Assembly (NCBI GenBank): GCA_016748015.1
Contig: JAAOMT010000660.1
Span: 156,371-220,370 of the forward strand
DNA length: 64,000 nt
Reading direction: 5' to 3'
Source: Geosiphon pyriformis
Lineage: Eukaryota; Glomeromycota; Glomeromycetes; Archaeosporales; Geosiphonaceae
Shown here: positions 1 to 11,600 of the stretch, one piece after another
How positions within the stretch are numbered: the first letter of the stretch is position 1
Layout of the letters: every line of letters starts with the position of its first letter
Made by a program: the position numbers and the translations under genes
Notes under the pieces: generated by a model
Database searches by the model: none
What the model saw: the letters and a program-made list of their open reading frames with translations, nothing else
Told to the model about the DNA's origin: nothing

Positions 1-1208
1 AATGATATTAGAAACAGGACTAAAAAAAATTATCAAATCGTTTCATAATTAGGGTTTCTTTATTTGATTAATTATTTTAAGCCTATAATTGATTAAGTGT
101 TCTCAGAATTACCTGAACCTATCTTTTCCTTTAGTGAGAAGGGAAATTTGACCCCCTTTGTCAAACCATCCTTCATTTTCTCGTTTTCTCGCTTTCTGTT
201 TATTCGTGACACAATGTCACATGTCACTGATTTCCATAATTTACTAAAAAGGAAAATATCTTGTGAACGACAGAAAATCCAAAAGAAATTGAAAATCTGT
301 GTAAATATAGACATGAGAATTAAATCATGATTTCTTTGATGTTACAATTGAATTAGCAATCGATTTATTCAATCTAGTTTTTAGACCCCATCGAACTCAA
401 AACTAAGAATTACGATTTCATCATTTATCACAAGCTCATTTTTACCACCACCACCACCACCACCACCACCACCACCACCACCACCACCACTACCACTACC
501 ACTACCACTACCACTACCACTACCACTACCACTACCACTATTACCACTACCATTATCATTACCATTACATTTACCACTACTACTACTACTACTACCACAA
601 CTATCATCACCCCTCCCCTCTCACTATGTTTTCAAAAAAAATTTTCGGCCCTTTTGTTCTCCTTTTATGTTGGAATTCCACTGGACTCTCGTTATTTTCA
701 CAAGCTCCGAATAAATCAACTGATTCTTCAAGAATTGATTCCGGATTTTTTTTACCCACACTTTTAATTACCATGCATTTTTGACATCACCCCGATGTAC
801 CTCAAGTTTTTTAAATGAATTAAAAAAGTTATATTACGATACTTAAAGACATCAATATAAATATTCATATTAACAATGATTCATTGTATACCCGATTATA
901 ATAATATATTTTTTGCTTAGATTTTTGGTACTACCATGTTCGAAAAGTTCCGGTGACACACAAAGTGTCTCAGGACCCAATGTAGAAAATACATAGCTGC
1001 CAATCCAGTTTCATCAACTTTTCTTCTCGCTTTTCTCTTTCACCTTCGCTTCATTTTTGTTTCTCGTTATCGTACTTTTTCGTTTTCGAATTTTCCCCCC
1101 TCCCCCGTTAAAAAACCTTTCTGTGCGACTTTCGTTTCGGGTTTATTTTACATTTCTACTTCTGGTTAAAGTGGTCTACCCAAAGACTAACCGTCGAAAA
1201 AAAATATC
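1..1208. other. Intergenic, upstream of the RRM-like gene
   Basis: No supported gene. Contains the trinucleotide microsatellite listed separately. A pyrimidine-rich stretch (about 1015-1110, many CTTT/TTTC and a C-run) lies about 100-190 bases before the first ATG and is a plausible core-promoter/TSS region. The short open frames here are low-complexity or overlap on both strands and show no recognisable protein. Confidence 0.5.
443..597. repeat. (CCA)n / (CCACTA)n microsatellite
   Basis: About 155 bases of near-perfect trinucleotide repeat: first ACC/CCA, then alternating ACC-ACT, then ATT/ACT variants. On the reverse strand it reads as poly-valine and on the forward strand as poly-Thr/Pro, so the open frame across it is an artefact. 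It lies about 600 bases upstream of the RRM-like gene and could vary in length between strains. Confidence 0.9.
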
Positions 1209-3757
1209 ATGTTTCCCAACGGTCACGAAGTAAACGGTACATCGAGCGAAACCAATTCCTTTAACTCGGGCTCCAAATCTGTAGGTCACATTTTCAAATT
1301 CCAATCTAATCACAAAGGCTAACCTTTGTAAAACGAAATGGGACTACGATTTGCATACTCTTTTTTACTTTTTGAATCGGCCTAGTTCCCAATTTTTGCC
1401 TTTCAAAAAAGTTTCTCAGAGCTGGAGCAACAATTTCGTGCGCTTGAAGGTCAAATAAAAGTGAGTCTACTTTAAAGTTTTGTGTTTGAGTTGTTAAATT
1501 AATTGAACAAATACTCATGTATCTCCGGCTTTTTACAAGGAAAAAGATGAAATGATCAAAAAATTGCGTGAGGAAGTCATGAGACTAGATAGTGAAAATA
1601 AAGGTCTCAAATCGGTAAGTACCTTATATTCATGATATTTGAAATTCCCCCCCCCCCCCCTCCCGCTTCCAATTCCAATTCCAATTCCAATTCCAATTCC
1701 AGTTCCAATCCCTGCTCTACTCTTCTTAACTAAATTATTCTGATTATTCGATATCGTTTTTATTAAAGGGTTATTCAACTTATTCATACCCTCCACCAAA
1801 ATTTCCACCTCACGATCGTTTTCCAAGAGTACCTGAACTCAAGGAGAAAATTATAAGAGCCGTTGATAAAGTATTTAGTGAATTTTTGCCAGATGTGAGT
1901 ATATTATTAATCAACCTAAACATATTTTAAGTCCATATCGTCAAGCTCATTGGAATAAGAAAAAATTGAAGAACCGATTTCACTATATAGCCTTACCCAT
2001 TCAAATTAATTTGACTCTATCTTAGATCAGAGCGATATTTCACCTGATATAACTTGCGTTATTAATTGACGATTAAAATAACATGGTAAAAATTTATAAT
2101 TTTTGCTTTAAATAAATAGCCATCCACCTCACATCCTGTTAATCGCCAATATCCCCACCAATGGGTTTCTCCATCGCCCGGATCAAACGGTATTTTTTTT
2201 TTAATTATTATTAAGAATTTAATTAATTACTATATCTTGCTGAATGATATTAAAACACATATATTATATAATCTTCTTTGTATGCAGCAGTCACGCCTTC
2301 ACCCCTTCCTACTCAACCTTCTACCCCAGATCGATCTGTAGATGATAATTCCAGCATTAATATAATTACTCCCTATGAGGGCAATACAACTGAAAATAAA
2401 AATTTGGTAGCTTCTTATCAGGTACCAAATACTAGTGTTTCTTACAATCTAGAAACCTTTCTATATCTCGCTTAACCACAATTTTTCTTGCGGAAAACTT
2501 TTGTCTTTTCAGAATTCTCACGGACATGCTTCTGAATCAGAATCTCTCCGGGAAGCGACGGATGAGAACTTAAGGGACCAACATCACAATCATAACAATC
2601 ATATTAACGAAAATGATGGAGATGCGAAATCAAGCTCACCGAATACAACCTCAGTGGTTCCAAAGAATCCTTATCACTTCAACTACAATAGCAACATCAA
2701 CAACAACAACAACAGCAACAGCAACAACAACAATAATAATATTATTAATAATAATAACAATCGGGGTTTTAAATACACTCCTAATCCTAATTATAGCATA
2801 AATATTAGCAATGGCAATAATAATAATAATAATATTAATAATAGTAATAATAATATTAATAATAATAATAACTACAACAATAACTTCAACAATAACAACA
2901 ACAAGATCATGAACAACCGAAAAAGCGTTAGTTTTCCATTCATATCAATCTTTTTAATTTCATCGATAAATTAATTGAACTTTTTTTGTTTTGTTTTCAA
3001 AGGCATACACTGCCTTCGTATCATGGACTGGTCAGATGTCGGCTGATGTACTTCGTTCTTTGTTCAAAAAAGAAGACGTAACTATATTTTTTTTATTGCT
3101 AATTTATAATATACATTCTGTTAAACAAATAATTATAAATAACCAGGTAAAAGATATTCGACAATCTCCCAACAAATCATTTGCCCATATCGACTTTACC
3201 TCGGATGATGCTCTAAAGCGTGCCTTAGAACTGAATGGAATGGTAAAATTATTATGAACTATTTTCATTAAAATCCCCTTGAATTTTTATAAAACTCGTG
3301 TTAAAATTTTTTCTTTTTAAAGTCACTTGCGGAGCATGGAGTTCCAGGGGCTCTGCGTGTAGAGAAGGGTAAACCACGCGGTAATCCCCAATCTTTGATT
3401 AAATCCTTGATAAAACAATTAATAACCTTTGCCTTTGAAACATATTCTAATATTTCTTATCTTAATCTCATCTAATTAGAAAACGGTCAACGTCCACAAC
3501 AGTACCAATATACAAATCAAAACCAGAACCCAAATCTGCAAAATAAGAACCGACCTGGTTTCAATAACCCGTCTAGTTTTGGAAATGGACCTCCAAAGAT
3601 TAACGGGCACAATGAAACGTTTCCGCGTGATGATGTTAAGATGACGGCTTGGAACAATTTTCCAAACAACACTGTAAGTCTTGATGGTCCAGTAAACCAG
3701 TTGACTAGCAATCCCTCCATTCAACATGACACGAAAATCAACGAGGAAAATTCTTAA
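1209..3757 (+). CDS. Asn-rich protein with coiled-coil and RRM-like domain, 11 exons
   Basis: Model: exons 1209-1284, 1420-1460, 1540-1614, 1769-1894, 2120-2189, 2288-2421, 2513-2926, 3003-3077, 3147-3242, 3323-3380, 3480-3757; all introns GT-AG; sum 1443 nt, 480 aa. Seen: an N-terminal charged heptad-like segment (LEQQFRALEGQIK, then EKDEMIKKLREEVMRL) that should form a coiled coil; a low-complexity middle with long AAC/AAT-encoded Asn runs (about 2690-2910); then an RRM-like fold with AFVSWTG as the RNP2-like strand and KSFAHIDF as the RNP1-like strand, split over three exons; and a Gln/Asn-rich tail. An RNA-binding role is inferred from the RRM-like motif. I cannot name an orthologue. Prion-like Asn tracts next to an RRM are typical of RNA-granule proteins, which is only a suggestion here. 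The first donor (1285) was chosen because it alone keeps the coiled-coil frame. Confidence 0.8.
1646..1713. repeat. Poly-C run plus (TTCCAA)n hexanucleotide repeat in intron 3
   Basis: A run of about 14 C followed by about eight copies of TTCCAA with one G variant. It lies wholly inside intron 3 of the RRM-like gene, between the donor at 1615 and the acceptor at 1768, so it does not change the protein. The C-run and hexamer are likely length-polymorphic. Confidence 0.85.
2690..2910 (+). repeat. AAC/AAT trinucleotide tract coding for poly-Asn
   Basis: Imperfect AAC/AAT(/AGC) triplets within exon 7 of the RRM-like gene, giving Asn runs broken by Ser, Ile and Tyr. The codon mix (AAC first, AAT later) shows it is not one recent slippage event. 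It is in frame in the model, so it is part of the protein. Confidence 0.85.
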
Positions 3758-4597
3758 AAAAGTAGGTATTATAGAATTTTAAACTCGCCAACATTTTTCA
3801 ATATGGCTGAGGAAAAAGTATAGACACAATAGATTGTATTTGAGTTACATTACGCCAAGCATTAAGGCATTGGGCAGAAGGTGGAAATTGGAATGATGTT
3901 ATGGTGATCCAAGTTGTATAGGTGGTATCTCTCTGCCATTAGATTTTGGAGAATTTTTTTCCATTCATAGTATGTTTCATTTTTTAATGTTTCCCACTTT
4001 AAATTTCCTTATCATAGACAATTCTACATATAAATATACAATATCCCAGTTCCCATTATTTGTTTTTATTCTTTTAGACATCACATACTTTCACCAAGAA
4101 TGTAACACTATACATACATATATACAATAATCTTCCCCTTTTTCCCCTTTTCCTTGCACATACAAGTTCGAAATAAAATTAAATTGTACGAATATTTCCA
4201 ACAATATTACTATTGCACTGATAATTTAGAAATTGTATTATCCCGTCCGATTGGAAATAGGTTTTAAATCATTGAATATCTTGATGAAGACGAATTGATG
4301 CTCGTTTATCATTGGGCGATAAGGTTAATGCTATTGTAGGATTATGGGTTTCATGAATGATGATTTTAGGCTCCTTGTGTTAATGCTATTGTGAGTTTAG
4401 TCCACCAGCCATGTCTGACCATTTTGAAAAGAGGAAAGATAATTTACATGAATCTAGCCCCACTTTGAAATTTGTTGCGATATATCATTCTTTATCCGAA
4501 CAACCAATTTTTATTAATAATCATTTCTAAAGGACAGAGTTTGCCCATACGAAATCGACGTTTGCTATACAACGTTTTATTTTTTTCTCTGTAAAAT
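3758..4597. other. Convergent 3' region between RRM-like gene and NDK
   Basis: About 840 bases between two stop codons facing each other. No supported coding region. It should hold the 3' UTRs of both genes. AATAAA-like strings occur (for example near 4170). A repeated phrase, GTTAATGCTATTGT, occurs at about 4324 and 4379 and looks like a local duplication. Confidence 0.5.
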
Positions 4598-5554
4598 TTA
4601 TTTTTCATAAATCAATTTGTGCACATGCTGGCGATTCCATGACACGACTCCATGAGGGAACCATAGTGCGATTTCTTTTTCGGCATTTTCCGGCAAATCG
4701 GAACTATCCATCATCAATTATAATAGTTTAATATAGATAAGAAGCAATATAAATGAGATGATACTTAAAGAAAATATAAGTAATTACATACCCATGACAT
4801 AGATTACGGCCAACTTTTTAAGCCATGATGAAAAATTAAATGAGGACCAAGCAAGATCACGATTTAAATAAGCAAGAGGGTAGAAAACACTTACCATCGA
4901 TACAAAAGTCACCACGGATAGTCCCGGGAGCAGATGAGAGCGGATTAGTTTCACCAAGAAGACGACGCCCAGTACTAACTGCATCTTTTCCACTCCATAC
5001 CATTCCCACAACCGGACCAGATAACATATCTGAGTAAAAAATTTGTTATGAGATCAGATGTTCATAGAAGAATATCCAAATATACCAATAGATTAATTTT
5101 ACAGACATTTTATAAGACCAGGGAAGAAGGGCTTTTCCTTGAGATCTCTGTAGTGTTCTTGCAAGAGCTCTTGAGTTGGCTATGAGATTGGTGAGGTGAA
5201 CTGAGTCGGTTTGTTACTCCAAGAGATATAAACCCTCGAGAATAATTGATAATTCATAAAATATGTACCTCAATAAGTTGAAGCGCCAAAAGCTGATACC
5301 CTTTATTCTCAAACCGTTTGATGATTTCGCCTACCAGGCCACGTTCTACACCATCGGGCTAAATTTTTAAACCATGATTGATGAGATAGGCATTTTTTTG
5401 ATAAATATTTGATTAGAGTTACATTTAATTAATAATTAATTCGAGCCACAAGTGCTCCAGTCTTTTCACTTATCAAAGAAAAGCCCGTAAATTTGACATG
5501 AATATAGAGTTACTTTTTTACCTTGACCATGATATAAGTACGTTCGACACCCAT
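4598..5554 (-). CDS. NDK1: Nucleoside diphosphate kinase, 6 exons
   Basis: Transfers the gamma-phosphate from ATP to other NDPs through a phosphohistidine. Model on the minus strand: 5522-5554, 5269-5358, 5107-5179, 4895-5029, 4792-4813, 4598-4703; sum 459 nt, 152 aa, the normal length for the family. Seen: N-terminus [64 protein letters not shown]; a TNP...PGTIRGDF segment; and the active-site motif RNLCHGSD with the catalytic His at about residue 117, followed by EKEIALWF. The 22-nt fifth exon carries the catalytic His and would be missed by an ORF scan. Its boundaries are fixed by the frame on both sides. Likely cytosolic, as no targeting peptide is seen. Confidence 0.95.
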
Positions 5555-5719
5555 ATTTTATTGTTTGACAAGTTGAAAAAGGAGTATCGTATTAAAAAAA
5601 TTTTTGATCGTTTTAATCACTACAACGCAATAAGAACCACGATTCCTATTGGTTAACAAAACGAGATTTTAAAAAATAAATATTATTTAACATGTATTAT
5701 TTTTTTACATTTTTAGCGT

Positions 5720-5850
5720 TAATTTTTTTGAATGTATTAACTAAGTATGATTTAACTACAACTTAAGAATAACAGAGGATATTACAATTAAAAGCAGCTT
5801 ATGTGGTTTTTATATGTGACCAGCCATCTGTTAGCATTAATTAATTATTA
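5720..5850 (-). repeat. Isolated LINE 3' tail (minus strand)
   Basis: Read on the minus strand, this has the order seen at the 3' end of the LINEs here: a TGGCTGGTCACATAT block, then the AAAAxCATAAG block, then GTAGTTAAATCATACTTAGTTAA and AT-rich sequence. No LINE coding sequence precedes it, so it is probably the end of a severely 5'-truncated insertion. Similarity was judged by eye against the tails ending at 13430, 19463, 25315 and 61878. Confidence 0.6.
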
Positions 5851-5900
5851 ATTATTAATTATTAATTATTAATTATTACTTATTAATTATTAATTATTAA
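5838..5900. repeat. (TTAATTA)n simple repeat
   Basis: Eight to nine copies of a 7-bp ATTAATT/TTAATTA unit with one substitution, next to the isolated LINE tail. Confidence 0.8.
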
Positions 5901-6742
5901 AATAATTCATAAATTTTTATTTATTTATGATTTAATTTACATAATACACAAATGTAATTAAATATTATAATTATATTATGTATTAAATCAAAATAGTTTA
6001 AACAAAATTTTAATAATTTGGCCAAGTAAGACATAAAACAATAGTAATAGTATTATTTTGTTAAAAATCATGAATTATTTCTCTACTTTCACATTTTTCA
6101 GAAAAAATTAAGTGATTGTAATTTTAAAAATAATCCTGTATATTGAATTCTTAAAAATTCAATTTGCTTTTTTAATTGTTTTTTTTTAATTATTTTTTAT
6201 TACTTTCAATAGCTGTTTTTTTTTGCTATTTGTTAAATTTTTATTCAGATCTATAACAATTATTTATTTTATTATTATTTATTATTATTATTATTGTTGT
6301 TGTTGTTGTTGTTATTTAAAATTTAAAAAATTCTTGCACAAAAGTTTATAACTTGTTTATTTAAAATTAGAATTTAAATTATAAAAAATTAAAATAACTA
6401 AATTTTATAAATTATTTTACCAACTATTTTAAAAAAATACATTTTTTATTACTTTATATAAAATTTTTTAGTCATATTTACAAAAAATTTTATATTTATA
6501 ATATTTGTTTTATTAATTTTAGTTAAATATTATCTTAATGGTTATTTTTTAGTTTTACTTTATTTATTAAATTTAAGTTTTTATTTTAAGTTTGTTTATT
6601 ATTATGGAATAAAAAATTACTTCTTTCTCTCTTACCTCCAAAAAACTCTTAAAAAGTGCAATTTTCTGTGAAAAGAAGTTTTTTTGTTTCTTTAGTCTAT
6701 ATCAATATTTTTTTACCTAATAATAACCCATTTTTCGTGGAT

Positions 6743-8614
6743 ATGGAAGCTACTGCTAGTAGCACCACATCTAAAAAGAAGACTCCTAAGGGCACTTTTC
6801 ATGGTCCTGCTGATGGTTCTTTCTCTCAAAAGAAGAAAGTTGTTTTGGACAATGTAAAACACTCTGGTGATGAAAGAGATATATCTTTAAGCAGATCTGG
6901 ATCTGGTGATAATGTTTATTCTAATGTGAAAAGTCTCTTTGGTGAGGATGAAAATGTTAGCATGTCTGGTATAGATGGTGGATCTCTTTTGGGCTCAGCC
7001 GCTACTACACCCAAGGTGAAACAGGTCAATACTGGTGCTGTTTTTGGTTCTCCACTTGGATCTCCCGACTTTTATATGGATGATGATGAAGTTGTGCTTC
7101 TTTTTTGCCTATCTATTTCTTTTGACAAGAAGTAGATTGACCCAAAAATTATCAAAACTCCTGTGGAAGTGTCAATTAAAAAATCATTTGCTTTGAATAT
7201 TAATCTCTTAGCTGTGGAAAATAAATCAGCTACTGCAAAAACTCAGTTGATTAGAAAAAATTTTTCATTAGTTAATAGTTTTGGGGAGGTCACTACCCCC
7301 TCAAAATTTGAAGAGATTATCTGATCTACCTTCACTTCAGAAAAGAGCATGGAAATGGCCACATTATTGGCCAGAGAAAAGAGGATCAACATAAACAGCA
7401 ATCTTAGGAAACAAGAAATAAGGTCAGATTGGGCTGTGGTAATTAAGGAAATTCCCATGAATACACCTAAGGACATAATTGTCACTGCAGTGTCCAAATT
7501 TGAAGAAATTAAGTCGATCAAAATTCAGTTGATTGGAATGTGGCAAAAGACTGTAGTGGAGTTTGTTGAGTTAGACTATGCTGATTTGTTGGCCTTTAAG
7601 TAGTCACTTCTGATTGGTAAGAATTCTGTGTGTGTAGCCAAAACAGTTGAAAATTATGAAACTTGGGCATCAAAGAATTGGTTCAAAGCACTTTTGTTTA
7701 CTTTACCAGTAGGAATGACAGCACATGATCTTGGGAATCTTCTGAAAAGGGCTGGTGAGAAAATTTGTGTCATAAACAGATCACTAGAAACTGGTAATAG
7801 AATTCACTGTGCAGTAGTTGGTTTTGAATCTGATGATAATCTGGAATTTGCTTTTTGCACAAAGCTGATTCTTGGCAGTATTAAACTTTCTTGGACAAGA
7901 ATGGACTTGGTTTAATGTGAGAGATGTGGGAAATTTGACTATTTGGCTTTGGAATGTGATATACCAGTTGCATTTGTTTCTAGGCCTTCAAAAACATTTA
8001 AGAGAGTTGTGTCTAATAGACATTGTCTTTAGTTGGCAAAGTTGTATAAGAGAAAAAGTGTTTCAATATCTCATCTTGCTGTCTTTGATGGCAAATCTTG
8101 GGCCCAGGTAGTCTTACCTGCTGGTTCCTCTGATGGTTTTTGTTTTGCTTCTGGTTCTGGTTCCTCTTTCCCTAGCACCTCAGATTTGATTGGTGGTCTT
8201 TCTCCTGTCTCAGCTAACAATTCATCTTTGGATGCTTATTTGGCCTTATTAGAACAATTCTTAAAGTTATTAGCTGACCAAGTTTCTGGCATTCTGTGCA
8301 AACTCAGCAAAATCAAAATGGTACAACAAGTTCTATTTCCTTTCTTAAAAGTTTTAGCTACCTTGGTTGCTGCTGAAAGAGATTTGGCTTTAGACATAAT
8401 TGTGGATGGTCCAGAGGTGGTGCTCTCACCCTCTTCTTTTATCTCTTCTAGTATTTTAGTCTTGAGTCAGAGTAGTTTAAGGATCTTGACGACCAAGGTT
8501 GGCAGTTTGAAATCCAAGTTGGTAGCTCTTGAGGCTTCTGTAAGTTCAGTTTTGACAAAGTTAGATTACTTGTATGCGAGTTCGGGTCTTTTGCTATTCT
8601 TTTTGTCCCAATGA
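6743..8614 (+). pseudogene. LINE-1 ORF1 (RNA-binding, CCHC knuckle), five in-frame stops
   Basis: One frame throughout, starting MEATASSTTSKKKTPKGTF, with stops at 7133, 7322, 7601, 7913 and 8030. Seen: Ser/Lys-rich N-terminus; an RRM-like region around 7421-7600 (VIKEIPMNTPKDIIVTAVSK, then KIQLIGMWQKTVVEF); a second conserved block at about 7680-7900; and a zinc knuckle at about 7916-7957 reading C-x2-C-x4-Y-x4-C, with Tyr where the family has His. A Ser/Leu-rich helical tail follows. Compared with the copy at 55-57 kb, stop 7322 aligns with an Arg codon and 7601 with a Trp codon, so both fit C-to-T or G-to-A changes. The protein would bind template RNA and help nuclear entry in an active element. 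Confidence 0.8.
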
Positions 8615-11600
8615 GTGGTTTAATATGGAAAATAGCTACGTGTAATATTTGGGGCATCAATGTTCCTGCCAAACAGAACAATGTTGTTTGTTGGCACAAA
8701 GATTCAGGTAATATGGTGTCTATAGTGATGGAGACAAAATTAAAGCCCAGCATTAGGCCATGGATTATGAACAAGTTTGAGGATGTGCACATTTTTACAT
8801 CTGGTCTGGACAGTGGGTTTTTTGGGGCTGGCGTGGCAATAATTATAAACAACTCTTTAGCTCGACATGTTTCCAAGATAGAGGAAGTTCCTGGTCGCAT
8901 CATTTCAGTACATCTTCTTTTCAAGGGCAGAGTTTTGGTTTCAATCATTGGTTTGTATGCTTGTGCCTCTTCAGGTGACCAATTTGAGCAGACATTCAAT
9001 GTTAATTCTTTTATAGCTCAGGTAGTTAATGCCAGCAGCTTTGTTGTCTTGGGCAGTAATTTTAATGAATGCAGTTCTAAAAAAAGTGCTAGTTATGGAT
9101 TTTGTTTGAATCTGGGCTTAGTTAATTTTTTTGGTGGACATTCTCTGGCTGGTGCCTTTACTTGGAGCAATTCGAAAGGTGTTAAAAAAGTTATTAACCA
9201 TATCTTGGTTAGTAAGTTCCTAATTTTGGCTGTGGCCAGTCATAAGATTGGCTCTGTGTCTGAATTTTTTGACACTAATCACAAAGCTGTCTCAGTCTCA
9301 GTGAGTTTGGGTGGGCTTTTGAATGTTTGATTGGGAGTTTTATGCAAACAAGCGAACAAGGATTGTTGGAAATTCAAGTTAAAGGGTGTGAATGTTAATG
9401 GGTGAAAACATTTTAAGGAGTGTTCTGTGGGCAAATTTTTGAAGAGATCAGTTGATTTTTATGCAGCAAAGCACATTAGCAATTTAGATAACATGTGGAA
9501 TATTCTCAAAGAGGTGGTGGTTGATTCTGCTGATGATATTTTCTTTAGGCTCTGGTTTAGTGAGTTTGAAGATATAAGATTTAAGTTGTCATCTAAGTTT
9601 CATGGATTGGAATTGCTAATGTTCAAAATTGCTAGTAGTTTAAATTTGGGTCTGGATTTAGAGACTGGATACTTGGTTAATACATGGTCAAGCATAGATA
9701 ACATTAAGACATCTAAGGTTTGTGTTATAATCGATATGAATAGCAAGATTGAGGATATTTTACATCATATTTTGGTCGTTAAAAAAGGTTACTGCAAGTC
9801 CAAGTATCACAAATCCAAAGTTACCAGGGATGACTCCATCAAAAAAACTATATCAAGATACATGGAAAACTTTTGTGTGAATAAAGAGCAAATAATAAAT
9901 AGCATTCTAGATTAACCATTTAGGAAAGTAGTTCTCAATCATTTGATTGTGGACGATGAGCTTATTTTAAAGCCCCAGACAGTCAAGTCTTCAATTGATA
10001 CTATAATAGAAGGTTGGACAAGGAAGTGCTTAGTTGCTGGTAATCTGCCAGATCATTGAATCATTCAGTATGCTCTCTTAGATTATGTTGGTGATAATAC
10101 ATTTTCTGGAGTTATGAGTAATGTCAACATGAAAAAACTTCTGCAGGTTATTAGAAACTTGCCAGATGGCAAAGCTGCTGGGCTCTCTGGTATTCCCAAT
10201 AAACTTTAGAAGTATAGTGATTCTTTGATCTTTAATAGTCTTTTGAGTATTTTCAATAGGTGTTTGATATTTGAAGAGGTTCCTGAGCAATGAAGAAGGT
10301 CTTGGGTTTCCATGATTCCTAAACCTTATAATTGGGAAAGCACTTTTACTAATACTAAGCCAATTGCACTAATTGAAACTGCATGGAAGATTTTGTCTAA
10401 AATTCTTTTAAACAGGATCTTTTTGGCTTGCAGCAAGTTTGATGTTTTGCATGGTGACAATTTTTTGGTGTTGAAAGGCACTTCTATACAATCTCTTATT
10501 TTTGCTATTGGCTCAATTGTAGAAGATGCTCTGGAAAAAAACAGGAAGTTGTGGCTGGTTCTTCAGAATATGTACAAGACCTATAACTCTGTCAGTTGGT
10601 CTCATTTGCTCAATAGTTTGATCAAGATTAAAATGTGTTCTCATTTCATAAACTTTTTTGGTAACATACACAATAGTAGATTCAATCAAGTTATGACGGA
10701 TTTTGGTCTGTCTGATGGTTACACTGTGCATGATGGTCTGGATCAAGAAGAAGTGTTTTTGCCACTACTATGGCATATTTTCTATGATCCGTTGCTATGC
10801 AAAGTTAAGAAACATGAACAATTGTATGGCTATCAAATGTGTTTAAGATTTTATGCCAAATTTGGCAAATCTGATCAGAATAATAACAGGACTTTATTTT
10901 TTGCTGCAGGAGTCTTTGTTAATGACACAATTTGGATTGGTAATTGTTTGGCAGTGATGCAAAATATCTTGAACATAGCAAGTGAATTCTTTTCTATCAA
11001 TAACATTTCAATAAACTCTGAAAAAACTGTTGCTATCTCTATCAACCAAGGTGTTAAGGAGGCTGAACTATTTATTAGTGGGTCAAGTATTTCAGTGGCC
11101 AAGAGGAGTGAGTTTCATTGATATTTGGAGATTTTTCTGTCAACTGAAAGCCTTTTCAAGCCAAGTTTAGCCAAAGTGCACAATGATATCAAGTTTTTTT
11201 TGAATGTAGTTTTAAGAAAAACCATCACTAAAAAGCAATTTTTATATTTGGTTTTTGCTGTTCTACATTCTATTATTTGTTATAGACTTCAATTTAGTTT
11301 TGCTTCTAAGGGTGTGTGTGAAAAATGGGACAAATTGTTAAGAAAAAGGCTCAAGTTCAAAGCAAATTTGCCTAGAGACTTTCCTAGTATGGCACTACAT
11401 CATTCTAAGCTGTATGGTCTGAAGCCTTTTGAGCAAGTGCTTTCTGAAAGTTTGTTGGCCAATCTGATCAATTTTAGTAATGCTGGTAAAATTCTCGGCA
11501 AATTTTTCGACCACAGAGCGATAGACTTACAGACTGTTAGCTAGATGCCCCAGCACCCTCTCTGTTTTCCGGTCACATTATCTATCAATCTTTTAAACTG

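Larger units (their letters stand above)
5555..6605. other. AT-rich edge of the first repeat island
   Basis: Sequence upstream of NDK, passing at about 5.7 kb into about 85-90% A+T DNA. It contains the minus-strand LINE tail (about 5720-5850), a (TTAATTA)n run at about 5838-5900 and a TTATTA/TTGTTG run at about 6275-6316. No coding region is supported. Confidence 0.6.

Noticed and set aside
428-610. Poly-valine open frame on the minus strand
   Set aside because: It is the translation of the CCA/CTA microsatellite; no gene evidence.
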